A stretch of 64,000 nt of DNA from Coccinella septempunctata (taxonomy: Eukaryota; Arthropoda; Insecta; Coleoptera; Coccinellidae), in contig NC_058198.1 of the NCBI RefSeq assembly GCF_907165205.1, positions 7,293,001 to 7,357,000 on the forward strand, read 5' to 3'. How positions within the stretch are numbered: position 1 is the stretch's first letter; each line of letters opens with the position of its first letter. A program made the position numbers and the translations under genes. Below, piece by piece: positions 25,393-36,702 of the stretch. A model generated the notes under the pieces. It was given only the letters and a program-made list of their open reading frames with translations. It made no database searches and was not told the origin of the DNA.

Positions 25393-25674
25393 TGCCAAAA
25401 CAGGAAGCATATTACAAATTGTTACACTTTATTACAATTTATTACACCAGATCTGAATTTTATTATAAACACTTGCTATTCTCGAGTTATGCAAGTTTGG
25501 TGTTGTAGGTTCTATCTAAATCTATAGCTACACCACCCATTTGTGTGGGTGGTGAGTTTCAGATAGAACCTACACCAAACAGACAGAACTCGGAAATAAC
25601 AAATGTAATTCGGACCTGTTGTAATAAATTGTAATTAAAATGTAACAAATTGTAGTATGCCCCGGTTTTGGCAG
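25393..25674. mobile_element. Long hairpin MITE-like element
   Basis: CCTGCCAAAACAGGAAGCAT at the left pairs with the right-end sequence ATGCCCCGGTTTTGGCAG. Inward, TTGTTACACTTTATTACAAT pairs with TTGTAATTAAAATGTAACAA, and GTAGGTTCTATCT (about 25506) pairs with AGATAGAACCTAC (about 25561). At the tip ACCACCC pairs with GGGTGGT. The arms of about 130 bp are almost contiguous, so the transcript would fold into one long hairpin. No ORF and no certain target duplication. Confidence 0.75.
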
Positions 25675-27300
25675 AGTAGTTTGACGGCTGTGGGTCTAAG
25701 TCACTTTTTTATGTCGAAAATCCCAATTCCTTTGAATTTTCAAATAATAAAATCGAGCAAAAAAGATTAATCATTTTTGAATTGTTTGAAATATTGTGAG
25801 AGCAAGTATTCCGATTTCAAACGGGAAGAATTTTTCCTAAGTCTTTGAGTTATATAAAATATCCAGCCTTACATATTTGTGTTGTTTTGTGCACTGAATT
25901 TCATGCATTTATCTCGAATGTTAAGGAAAAAACTTTAACAGTTTTTTCACTCTTTGTTCGAACGTTTCCATTGAGAAATCTTTTCCAAATCCGATTGAGC
26001 GTAGAGTAATATTTTCAAGAACATAAGTTTGATACACATAAATCATTGATTTTGTTGCAGAAATTCAAACCAACCTCATCGCATGGTTTTTGCATTATAT
26101 GGCCGATTGTGAAAGCTAATTTCAACTCCTAAAATCCGAGTATTATTATCCAATTAATGATAATGTGGCAATATATGTTTGAAGAGTTAATCGCAGAACT
26201 AATAACTGAAAAGAGCAGTTTTGGATTGATTTACAACACCTTACGACTTTCAGGTATAAATGGCATACCGAAAAACCCTACATTAACTTATATTTATTTT
26301 TGGCTCACATCATCATCTCCTGTGTGTATAAAATTAATTTTAACGACGTTAGAATTGAGTATAATTCATTACAAGTCCTTGAAAACGTTATTTCCGATCA
26401 GTTTACATTTATAGAAGATGAGGTGTTCGATTTCAAGGGAAATTATGGACTAAAACGTGTGAATTCTCATCAACCCCAATGTTGAGCTGTCCACAAACAA
26501 ATTTTTACCGCATAGACTCTTGTGAGCGTTCCAATACACGAGTTACAACTGGGTAACTTTAATCTTGTCCAACACGTCATTGTTCTGTCTACATTTGGAC
26601 GTCTTGAATAGGTATTTGGACCATTTTATTCCACAAGGAATTCCAATCCATGAAAATAATTGAAACGAATCATATCTAATCGGATTATCAGTGACGCAAA
26701 GAGGAATCCTCGAAAAAACATCCTTAAAAGTGAAGGATAAGCTTTAGGAAAGTCAAGAGTCTCGAAATGCTGCTCCAGTGGCTAACTGGGCGTGAAAAGC
26801 AACATGGCCACTTGACAACTTTCCATTTCGTGACTCCAGAAGATTCCGTATATCCCTTTTTCATAATTTACACTACACAGCGGTTTGAAATTACAAACAG
26901 TAGTGGGAACATGTCAGTATTTCGAAAACAATCCAAACATAAATAAGTTGTCTACTGGTTTCGGGCCCTCGAGAATGCGAGATACGCTCAGCCGCTTGCT
27001 CCTACACGGTGACATCGAGCGTTGGGAATAAATTCTAGGCATTAAGTCTTTAATCTGTTGAACTCAGCTTTAAAAACGAGGTTAAACCTTCCATTCTTTC
27101 CTTTCTTCGAGCCTATGCTTGCAGAAATTCAATTCGACCGATTCGAAGAGAGATTCTTGTGTATCTTTCTAATGCAACAATTGCTATAAAATGCTCCTTC
27201 TCGGATTCTGCAAAACCAAACAGTTGATGATTCAATAGAAGAATTGCACTACTAGGGCTCTTCGAAGTCAACTCGAAAATGAAAAGTGGAAAAAATAAAA
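25675..27300. other. Unique intronic DNA
   Basis: No gene. Two overlapping + frames at 26157-26485 (85 and 61 codons) have no motif and no splice support. There is nothing repeat-like at the level I can read. Confidence 0.35.
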
Positions 27301-28080
27301 AAATCAGTTAAAAATTCCTCAAGACCGAACGGTTGCGCCGAAATGGATGAAGTTCTCAGATGTACGACTAGAAGAGTTGCTCTTTCAGAATATGTATCAC
27401 ATTTAAATCTACGATAATTTTCCTGGAAGAAAAACTACTCGCAAGTTGACCTTCAAAAAATTCCCAAAAAGATGGGGTCAGTTAAAAATTCCTCAAAACC
27501 GAACGGTTGCGCCGAAATGGATGAAGTTCTCAGATTTATGACTAGAAGAGTTGCTCTTTCAGAATATGTATCACATTTAGATCTACGATAATTTTCCTGG
27601 AAGAAAAACTTCTCGCAAGTTGACCCTCGAAAAATTCCCAAAAAGATGGAGTCAGTTGAAAATTCCTCAAGATCGAACGGTTGCGCCGAAATGGATGTAG
27701 TTCTCAGATTTACGACTAAAAGAGTTGCTCTTTCAGAATATGTATCACATTTAGATCTACGATAATTTTCCTGGAAGGAAAAGTACTAGCAAGTTGACCT
27801 TAGAAATATTCCCAAAAAAAAAGGGATCAGTTAAAAATTCCTCAAAACCGAACGGTTGCGCCGAAACGGATGAAGTTCTCAGATTTACGACTAGAAGAGT
27901 TGCTCTTTCAGAATATGTATCACATTTAGATCTACGATAATTTTCCTGGAAGAGATACTTCTCGCAAGTTGACCTTCGAAAAATTCCCAAAAAGATGGGG
28001 TCAGTTAAAAATTCCTCAAGACCGAACGGTTGAGCCGAAATGGATGAAGTTCTCAGATTTATGACTAGAAGAAAGCTGGC
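27301..28080. repeat. 175-bp satellite, array 2 (about 4.5 units)
   Basis: The marker ACCGAACGGTTGCGCCGAAA (and one ATCGAACGG variant) falls at 27323, 27498, 27672, 27847 and 28021, a strict 174-175-bp period. It shares CAGTTAAAAATTC and AAGAGTTGCTCTTTCAGAAT with the array at 22.6-23.6 kb but differs consistently elsewhere (TTTTCCTGGAAGAAAAACTT), so each array has homogenised separately. Confidence 0.9.
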
Positions 28081-28365
28081 CTTCGAAAAACTTGGGCTCA
28101 ATGCGAGATTTGCATTTTTTGATCATAATTGTGATTTTTCCTAGCAAAAATTGTAATGATTTCGTTTTATGGTTAAGGAATCTACTGTTGAATGTAGACT
28201 CGACTTCACTCATAACCCCAAAGATCGCGAAAATTTATTCTTCCTCGATAAAATGTATTGCGGATTAGTTTTTTCCCAGTGAACACTTTCATCGCGTTCT
28301 AAATCATCCGGTAGGCGGTTTTAATGCTAAAACAGGTTACAAGGCAGCGAGGGGGAATTCCTTCC

Positions 28366-28851
28366 TCAAATTGAAGTTTCTCCAACACGGCTGCACATAT
28401 GATTAGACTGTCTATAAGCTCGCCATGATAAAAAGAGTCTTTTCCAGTGGCTGCACATAATGTGCAATATTAAAGAAGCCGCGCTACCGAGAGCTATATA
28501 CCCTTGCATAGTTGGGTCGAGCTTACAGGCTTTGAGTCGGCCAAACACGTGTAGATTGGAGCGATATACGAAGGAAAGCCGTATATTTGAATCCACTGAA
28601 TATGGAACTATGGTGTCCTTAGGTTCCAGCTTTCGAGCTGCCATCTTGATCGAACTAGTTCGAAAAATTTCTCTTGGAGGAATATCAATCGGAGTCCCAA
28701 ATTGCTGATGGATATTGCGACCACCCCCGCGAAATTTATAAGAAGAAGTCACAATGAATACTATAACCTCGACTATAACCCTGCCAATCACATACAATTC
28801 ATATATTTGAACGACAAGAAAAAAATTTTCCACGATATTTGTGATTTTCAT
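28366..28851 (-). other. Open frame on both strands, unresolved
   Basis: A 161-codon minus-strand frame overlaps an 82-codon + frame (28460-28708). The core at 28460-28730 is GC-richer than its flanks. The minus frame contains PREIFRTSS, KMAARKLEPKD and PTMQGYIALGSAAS but no domain I can name. The open frames on opposite strands suggest either one real exon with a shadow, or a conserved or repeated non-coding sequence open by composition. I do not call a gene. Confidence 0.3.
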
Positions 28852-30335
28852 GTAAAATCACTCATAGTCCCTCATAACTTACTCATATATTTCAGATAGA
28901 ATAGAAGAAGTCACATATAATTCTCATGAAACTATTTTTTTCACATATAATGACACATTTTTCTGTCAAAATCCAGGAAAGTCACATTTATTTGAGAGAA
29001 AATAGTGTAATCGAACAATCACATACGATTCACATATAATTCGCGGTAAATTGGACATGGAAGTCGCATTAAATTTTCATTAAACTGTTTTTTTCACATA
29101 TAATCACACATATTTATGTCAAAATTAAGATAAGTCACATTAATTTGAGAAAAAATAGTGTTTTACAACAATCTCATACGATTCACATATAATTCAAGGT
29201 GAACTGAACATAATCTATTACAATTCACATATTATTCGAACCAAAATCCCAAAAGTTTGATGAAGGAGCAAGATATTTGCGATTGTCATGTTAAATCGAC
29301 TATAAGATGTCATAATTTACTCATATTTCAGATATAATAGTGTAAATCGCATGAAATTTCCAATAAACTGTTTTTTTTCACATATAATCACACATATTTA
29401 TGTCAAAATTGAGAGAAGTCGCATTAATTTGAGAGAAAATAGTGTTTTAGAACAATCTCATACCATTCACATATAATTCAAGGTGAACTGAACATAATCT
29501 ATTACAATTCACATATTATTCGAACCAAAATCCCAAAAGTTTCATGAAGGAGCAAGATATTTGCGATTGTCATGTTAAATCGACTGTAAGATGTCATAAT
29601 TTTCTCATATTTCAGATATAATAGTGTAAATCGCATGAAATTTCCAATAAACTGTTTTTTTTTCACATATAATCACACATAATTATGACAATATCAAGAG
29701 TAGTCACATTTATTTAAGAGAAAATAATATTTTCGAACAATCACCTACGATTTACATATAATTCGAGGTGAATTGAACGTTATCTATTATATTTCACAAA
29801 TAATTCGAACCAAAATGCTGAAAGTTGCATATGAAGGAGCACAATATTTGCGATTGATTCTTGCAATCACTTATAAACTCTTATAATTCTCTAATATTTC
29901 AGATAAAATAGTAGGAACCACATAAATATGCCAGAAACTCTATTTTTTTCACATATAATAACACATATGTATGGCAAAATCAAGAAAAGTCACATTTATT
30001 TGAGAGGAAAGATTGTTTTCGAACAATCACATACGACTCACATATAATTCGTGGTGAATTGAACTTAATAAATTATTAATATGTACTAAAAATCCTCAAA
30101 ATTACATGAATTAGCACGTTACTTGCGACTGACACTCGAAATCACTTAAATAGTCACTCCCATTTCAGATAAAATCGTAGGGGTCACATAATATTCCTGT
30201 GATAACGTCTTTTTTTCACATACGATCACAAAATTATTCTGCAGAAGCAAATGAAGTCACAGAAAAAAGTATTTTCCATTAATCACATACGATTCACATA
30301 TAATTCCAACAAAACCGTTGAAATCCGATCATTAT
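28740..30335. repeat. Degenerate ~285-bp satellite rich in TCACATATAAT
   Basis: The phrase TTTCAGATA-AATAGT recurs near 28893, 29333, 29614, 29901 and 30168 (spacing about 281-287 for the last four), and TTTTTTTCACATATAAT near 28932, 29083, 29369, 29651, 29938 and 30209. Units at 29.2-29.65 kb are close to each other (TCCCAAAAGTTTGATGAAGG / TCCCAAAAGTTTCATGAAGG); the outer ones are diverged. Remnants continue at 31115-31260 and 33127-33330. Confidence 0.8.
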
Positions 30336-30617
30336 TCACCTCTTTGTCATATTATTTTTTGATCGCAAAAGATGCATAAAATTATTGATGTCCCAAATAT
30401 GATAATGTATGTTTTTGAACGTGTTCACCACAAAATTTCTTCTGTGAAGGGCCTGAGGAAAAATAAAATGCTAATTTTGAATAGGGGTATAATTTTCTTG
30501 CCGTTTCATAGACTTCGAAATCTGTTGTCGGACATCACTAATTCCTAAGAGATATTTCATCAGATAACTTATATACCGGGTAGAGCAGAAACAGAAGAAA
30601 AAAAAACGAAGAATTCG

Positions 30618-30991
30618 TCAGAAATTCCAAATTTCCACAATCGAATAAGTGTACATAGTTGAGAGCGGTGAAAGAAAGCATCCACGAAATGCCATCGGCT
30701 TCAGACGACGAATGAAGTAACTTCAAACCGACGACAAATCACACAATTCGAATCTATAAATCAATTAACAGGACTCTACCTGATGGTAGCCTGCTTGGCC
30801 GGTTGCTCGGAATTGAGTTCTACCCATCTCTTGTGTAAGTTGCCGATGCTGGACTTCCAATAATTCTTGGAAAGGTGCATCATCTTTCGTACTCTCTTTT
30901 GATGTTCCGAATGAATAAATGGTAATTTGAAGGGGTTGGGCATCCTACCACTAGGATACGGTAGCTTTGAGTTCTGGCGATGTCCGATCAT
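30618..30991 (-). CDS. Candidate two-exon small protein (104 aa), minus strand, nested
   Basis: The first exon runs from ATG at 30991 to 30780, with an in-frame TAA nine codons upstream. It ends at AG|GTAGAG. A 59-nt intron (30779-30721, ending TTTGAAG) leads to a second exon 30720-30618 ending TGA. The phase (2 to 1) matches and the joined frame has no stop. The product is basic (IHSEHQKRVRKMMHLSKN, KRWVELNSEQPAKQ, then YFIRRLKPMAFRG) with no recognised domain, signal peptide or membrane segment. A 59-nt intron is a normal short length for insects. It sits inside satellite sequence and intron 2 of the + strand gene, so chance or a gene fragment cannot be excluded. Function unknown. Confidence 0.3.
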
Positions 30992-31264
30992 GAAATTTGC
31001 AATTGAATCATGATCTTAGCGAATTCCACGAGTTTTCGAAGAAATTTCTTGAAATTTTCGTCTAATATTTCACTGTTGGAATAATATTCTCTGAATAATT
31101 CCTTCCATTTCTAGGTTGTCACATGAAATCACACATACCACAGACAAATCCCATGATTCACATAAAATTCACACGAAAATGATAATAACGTCACAAATAA
31201 TTCGAATAATGTTCTCATAAAATTCGTGAGACAATCGCCACTGTCATATAGTGTCACCGAGAAC

Positions 31265-33116
31265 AAAAATTATGGAAAAGAAATTCAATTGTTAAAAAAA
31301 CTATCTCAAATTCCATCCATTTGCATGTTCTAAGCCAGAATTGAGGGTCATTTGTGTATGAGGTCACGTTTTGCGTGTTTTGGGTAAAACTAGCCTAGTT
31401 CTTGATACCTATATGTTCTCTTACTAAGTTTCCGTTGAACAAATGCCAAAATTATGTGTAATTTGCATTAAAACAAAGGCCATGCAGAATTAAGTGTCCT
31501 TCGTCAGAGTTTTGTTTGTTTGGGGACAAGATACCACATTTTTTGATAAAGTACTTTTGTCTGACTTAATTCATTTAATGGATCCTTCCCTCTGTGAGTA
31601 AATTTGCATGTACTAAGCCAGAATTAAGTGTCATTTGCGTATGAGGTCAACTTTTGCGTGTTTTGGGTAAAACTGTCGTAGTTCTTGATAACTATCTGTT
31701 TCCTAACTAAGTTCCCAATGAACAAACGCCAAAATTATCTGTAATTTGCATTTGAACAACGGCCATGCAGAATAAAGTGTTCTTCGTCAGTGTTTTGTTT
31801 GTTTGGAGACAAGATACCACATTTTTTGATAAAGTACTTTTGTCTGACTTAATTCATTTAATGAATCCTTCCCTCTGTAAGTAAATTTGCATGTACTAAG
31901 CCAGAATTAAGTGTCATTTGCGTTTGAGGTCAACTTTTGCGTGTTTCGGGTGAAACTATCGTAGTTCTTGATACTTATCTGTTCCCTTACTAAGTTCCCA
32001 ATGAACAAAGGCCAAAATTATGTGTAATTTGCATTAGAACAACGGCTATGCAGAATTAAATGTCCTTCGTCACAGTTTTGTTTGTTAGGGGACAAGATAC
32101 CGCATATTTTTTGATAAAGTACTTTTTTCTGACTAAATTCATTTGAATAAATCCTTCCCTCTGTGAGTTAATTTGCATGTACTTAGCCAGAATTTAGTGT
32201 CATTTGTGTGTGAGGTCAACTTTTGAGTGTTTTGGGTCAAACTAGAGTATTTTTTGATAACTATCAAGTTCCCATTGAACAAACGCCAAAATGATGTGTA
32301 ATTTGCATGAGAACAACGGCCATGCAGAATTAAGTGTCCTTCATCAGTGTTTCGTTTGTTTGGGGACAAAATACCACATTTTTTGATAAAGTACTTTTGT
32401 CTGACTTAATTCATTTAATGAATCCTTCCCTCTGTTAGTAAATTTGCATGTACTCAGCCAGAATTGAGTGTCATTTGCGTTTGAGGTCAACTTTTGCGTG
32501 TTTCGGGTGAAACTATCGTAGTTCTCGATACCTATCTGTTCCCTTACTAAGTTCCCCATGAACAAACGCCAAAATTATGTGTAATTTGCATTAGAACAAC
32601 GGCTATGCAGAATTAAATGTCCTTCGTCAGAGTTTTGTTTGTTTGGGGACAAGATACCGCACATTTTTTGATAAAGTACTTTTGTCTGACTAAATTCATT
32701 TGAATAAATCCTTCCCTCTGTGAGTTAATTTCATGTACTTAGCCAGAATTAAGTGTCATTTGTGTGTGAGGTCAACTTTTGAGTGTTTTGGGTCAAACTA
32801 GAGTATTTTTTGATAACTGTGTAATTTGCATGAGAACAACGGCCATGCAGAATTAAGTGTCCTTCATCAGTGTTTTGTTTGTTTGGGGACAAAATACCAC
32901 ATTTTTTGATAAAGTACTTTTGTCTGACTTAATTCATTCAATGAATCCTTCCATCTGCAAGTAAATTTGCATGTCCTAAGCCAGAATTAAGTGTCATTTG
33001 TGTATGAGCTCAACTTTTGCGAACTTGTGAACTTGAACAGTTCAAATTCAAATATTCAAAAATTATGGAAAAGAAATTCAATTAGTAAAAAAACTATCTC
33101 AAATTCCATCCATTTG
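31265..33116. repeat. 283-bp satellite array 1, bounded by 59-bp direct repeats
   Basis: TTGCATGTACTAAGCCAGAA (with variants) falls at 31321, 31604, 31887, 32173, 32444, 32729 and 32967; typical spacing is 283-286 and the last full unit is shortened to 238. Units contain AACGGCCATGCAGAATTAAG, TTTTGTTTGTTTGGGGACAA and TTTTTTGATAAAGTACTTTT. The array is flanked by a 59-bp sequence (31265-31323 and 33058-33116; AATTATGGAAAAGAAATTCA ... CTATCTCAAATTCCATCC) with two mismatches. It lies inside the degenerate 285-bp satellite. Confidence 0.9.
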
Positions 33117-33330
33117 TATTCGTGTTATGTTTTTCCGAGTAACGAATAATATTCTTCGAATATTTCTTCCATATCCCAGTTATCTCATCAAACCCGCAAA
33201 TCACATAGGTCCTCCATGTAATGACACATATTTCGAACAAAATGTACTAGAAAATTTCCAAAAAATCGAGGTTATCGCACATAATTCGAAAAAAAATGAC
33301 AAATCGCTGCAATTCGATTGAAAACTATGA

Positions 33331-34271
33331 AAAATACGCAAATTTCATTCGTTTTAGGTTTCATAGCATCGTATACTATCTTCCGAATATTTATATTCAT
33401 AGTATGTCCTCTCATTAGAATATTATTCACAGTCATTTATCAGTAAAGATATACAGTGCGAGTCTTCACCTTGGAATAAATTCAGTAAACCAAACACAGT
33501 TTCTTTGTTGTACATATGATCGAAAGATCGATTATTGGTTTAAATTGCGCTCCTTTTGATTCGAGAAAATTTTATACAGCGTGTCCTAAATTCGAGATGT
33601 GACGTCAAAGATTTTTTTTATTGCCAACCCTATTTTTTCACGACCATTCTCAAATGGGTTAACCGGTTACACCTGCCTACTAAATATCAAACTCGTATTC
33701 CTTGTCATTGAAAAGATATCTAACAAAAACCAACTAATTCGAAAATGAAGAAATCAGATTCAACTCAATGAAATAATTCAGGCAGTCAGAAAATGGAACT
33801 TCAATACGCATTTCCTCACCACAAAATTGAAATTTTAATGATGATTGGCTACGAAGATAAGTTATTCATTTATGCAGAAGAATTATCCTGATTTGCTGCT
33901 CATGTCATAAAGTACCAAAAATACCTTAAGACGATGCTGCTCTCCTTACTTCTTTTTAATTAAAGTGCTCGCCCATAAATGATGAACAAACACCATTTGC
34001 AAGCTGCCTGAATCATTTCATCGGGTTGAATATGTGTAACTTGATATAACTTTTGAGAATAGTAATGAAATATAAGGATTTCCCTTCAAAAAACTATCGA
34101 TGAGATCATAATTCAAATTTGGGACACCCTGTATGAATTTTTCAACAGAAAAAAAACTGTTTTTGAAATACTTAATGCATTTCAAGTTAGAGACTAGCAC
34201 ACTATAGCAATTTGTGCACGAATTAACAATATTATGTGCATATTAGTAAAAAAATGATTTTCTCTCAGTAG
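33331..34271. other. Unique DNA and repeat ends before exon 3
   Basis: Contains repeat termini (TATACAGTGCGAGTCTTCAC at 33455; ATACAGCGTGTCC at 33574; GGGACACCCTGTATG at 34120) that mark worn TA-type elements. The first resembles GCGAGTCTCCAACTTGG at 56528. No coding signal is visible until the polypyrimidine tract and acceptor of exon 3. Confidence 0.4.
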
Positions 34272-34385
34272 GTCACCTGTTTGGAGGAGGTTTTGGCGGC
34301 GGGGGAGGCGGGTATGGTTTCTCGATGCCAGGCCTCCCATCAGCTGCACACGCACTAGCGAAGACAACTTTCCTCTTCGACCATG
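34272..34385 (+). CDS. Exon 3 of putative transcription-factor gene (Gly-rich, cryptic small exon)
   Basis: A 114-nt island of GC-rich sequence lies in AT-rich DNA, preceded by CTCTCAGTAG and followed by G|GTAAATATT. Joined to the phase-1 end of exon 2 it stays open: a split Ser codon, then HLFGGGFGGGGGGYGF, SMPGLPSAAHALAK and TTFLFDH, ending in phase 1. It has no in-frame stop, and the acceptor, donor and phase all agree with exon 2, so I accept it although it lies 28.7 kb downstream. If the donor is not used, the frame ends four codons later (HGKY then TAA), which could be an alternative short terminus. The Gly run is a low-complexity linker. No matching next exon was found between here and the right edge. 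Confidence 0.6.
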
Positions 34386-36702
34386 GTAAATATTAATTAT
34401 ATCTGCTAAGCACGCCGACAAACACTTCAGAATCACCCCAAGAAACACTGAATATTTCAGGAATTTAACAAGAACTCATAAACCTTGACTTATTGCATGT
34501 CGATTTATCCAGAAAATTTTAAAATGTGTTTGCTTCCTTGAAGAAAGAACTTCATTTTATCATCATTAGAGGAAAATGTTATTTTCTTCGAAGTTAGTTG
34601 CGCAGAAGCAAAATTTGTTGTATGACGAATTTTGAGGAACAATCTCATATAACTTAAAACGATTCCAAGCCAACAAACTACTATCGATTCCAGGTAAAAC
34701 CGATAGGAAATCAGTTTTTTCCTAGATCTTTTTTTGACTTACTAGAGAATTGTTTCCTAGAATGACGAAAATCACAGATTCGTATTATATGAATTCAACA
34801 AAGTCTCAAAGAAGAAAACGAGACAAGATAAAGGCCAGGCTATAACATTTTTTAGTTAGCACGCGCCGTTAGGGAAGAGGTAGAGAACGCTGTTTCTGAT
34901 TTTATATTGCTCCACTTCTGATTCACAAAGGTTCTTATCGAAAGAAATCTCCTGTTATCTCTTGTGAAGAACTATAATGTTCATTTACTCTGGAACGTTC
35001 ATGTGGACCAACGCTCGCTTAGATGGACCGTATTCAGTTTTTCTCACCACTGTCAGTCAGTTCCCACAATGATTCCAGGAGAGCTAAATGAAAAATTTAT
35101 CAGTCGAAAAGAAAAGTATTTTGGTGACAATAAAAAGAAATTTGGTAAAAGACAAGAAGACGAATTCGATAGGTGCATTATTATTTTTAAGGTTTCTATA
35201 TTCGGTTACTCTCAGCTGAAAAATTTCCTTGTTCCACTGTCGGCGAAATCGATTTTTCCAGATTTTCCTTAAGGAAACTTCCCGACCGAAGACAGTTCTC
35301 GAATTCGGGTCCAAATCTGACCCAATCCAACCCCTGGTTGAAAGAAGGGAATTTAATTAAGTGAAATTACCCCGCTTGTACTTTAATTATGTTAGTATCA
35401 GAGTTTTTACGGGATGTGCCCCCCCAGCCGTTTGCGCTTATTTTCGACGCGATCAAAAGGTGTCGCCGCTGTTGGGGTGCCCTGTAGGGAATGCAACTTC
35501 CGGAAGAAGGTCCCTCTGAAGTCCTCCTTGACGGAAGAAAGACCAATTAAAGAGATAAGTAGTTGGGAGCAACAATTTAAAAATGTAATAAAACTGCTGC
35601 CGGGATAAGAATTTTAGGGGTGAAAATGAACACTCGAATGGGCCGTTGAAAAGATTTCTTTTTAAATATATATTATCTAACCGCGGAAGATACGAAGAGG
35701 GAATGTGGACCTGCTGTTAATGAATGGAATTCAACTTGATTATTTCTTCTTTTAACTCTCGTTTGCGCCCCCTTTCAATATGGACGTTGGTCGATCTGAC
35801 ATTCAGATTCGAGACGAGTCTGTGGATACCCTCAAAGTTGAGCCATATACAGAGTGGGCCATTGAAAACATCGGCAGAACCGAATTATATGTCAATTTTT
35901 TTAATTCCAGTTTTCAAATAATTCGGTTCGTTTTTTAACCTTAAAAGAATATATTCCTGGAAATTATTTTCAAGAAATTCATTAATACTGGGTGTTAGAT
36001 CATACCGAATAACTATATACCCTTTGTCCACGTTTAGTGTTTCCATGAAACTGTTACTCTTGGCAGAAGGGATTTTAATGTTAAATTCTTGTTCCTAAAC
36101 CACCACGCATACCATCCCTCACGTATACGCGAAACGAAAGAGTAAAAAACAGGATAGAAGAGTGGCGGATATCACCCAGATCTGCGTGACAGAACCACGA
36201 TCATGTATCTGAAGAGACGACTGCAGCGTCTGTCAAAAACTGAAGCCGCATTATCCCGTTTCCCTATTAAATGCGTCCCCTCATTTTAACGCCTCAACAA
36301 CATGTTTTACAACTTGTTGCCCCGTGTTCCGTCCGTTGTTATCCGTAAAAAGGATAGATTGTCGCATCTCTCATTTGTATCGGATGTCATCGGGAATTTT
36401 TCCTATCCGGATTTATTGTGTGTTTCTTTTCTTTTGGGCAACGGAGTCTGATAGGTGGTTTCGGCAGGATGATAGAAAAATATTTTTCCCAGGTTGATTA
36501 ATCCATATTTTGATTTTTGTTTATTTGATTTTATCCGCTATACAACTATCTCTGGAAGGACTGACATTTAACTGTGTTCTACTTTTGATGACAGAAACAA
36601 GTCTTGTACTTGTGTTCTTTTGATTTAAGTGTGTAGCCAATTGTCTGCAGACAAGTTGGGGAAATTCTCGATTAGCTACTAAAATGGATTGATCAAAAGC
36701 CA
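34386..36702 (+). other. Start of intron 3, unique DNA
   Basis: No exon found. The stretches 35410-35600 and 36010-36470 have more balanced composition than the surroundings and could be regulatory. A 102-codon frame at 34964-35272 has no motif and no splice partners. Confidence 0.4.

Larger units (their letters stand above)
5538..34271 (+). other. Giant intron 2 (about 28.7 kb), filled with repeats
   Basis: The span runs from the exon 2 donor to the exon 3 acceptor. It contains about 15 separately listed repeat blocks, together roughly a third to a half of the intron. Stretches with neither gene nor recognised repeat are 5538-6390, 7684-8928, 11989-13512, 14721-15968, 18332-20608, 21187-22590, 23641-25392, 25675-27300 and 33331-34271. 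Reading frames there are short and lack splice-compatible coding signal. Confidence 0.5.

Noticed and set aside
28740..33330. CRISPR-like array from regular TCACATA repeats
   Set aside because: The unit is about 285 bp with diverged, continuous homology rather than short identical repeats and unique spacers, and the DNA is eukaryotic.
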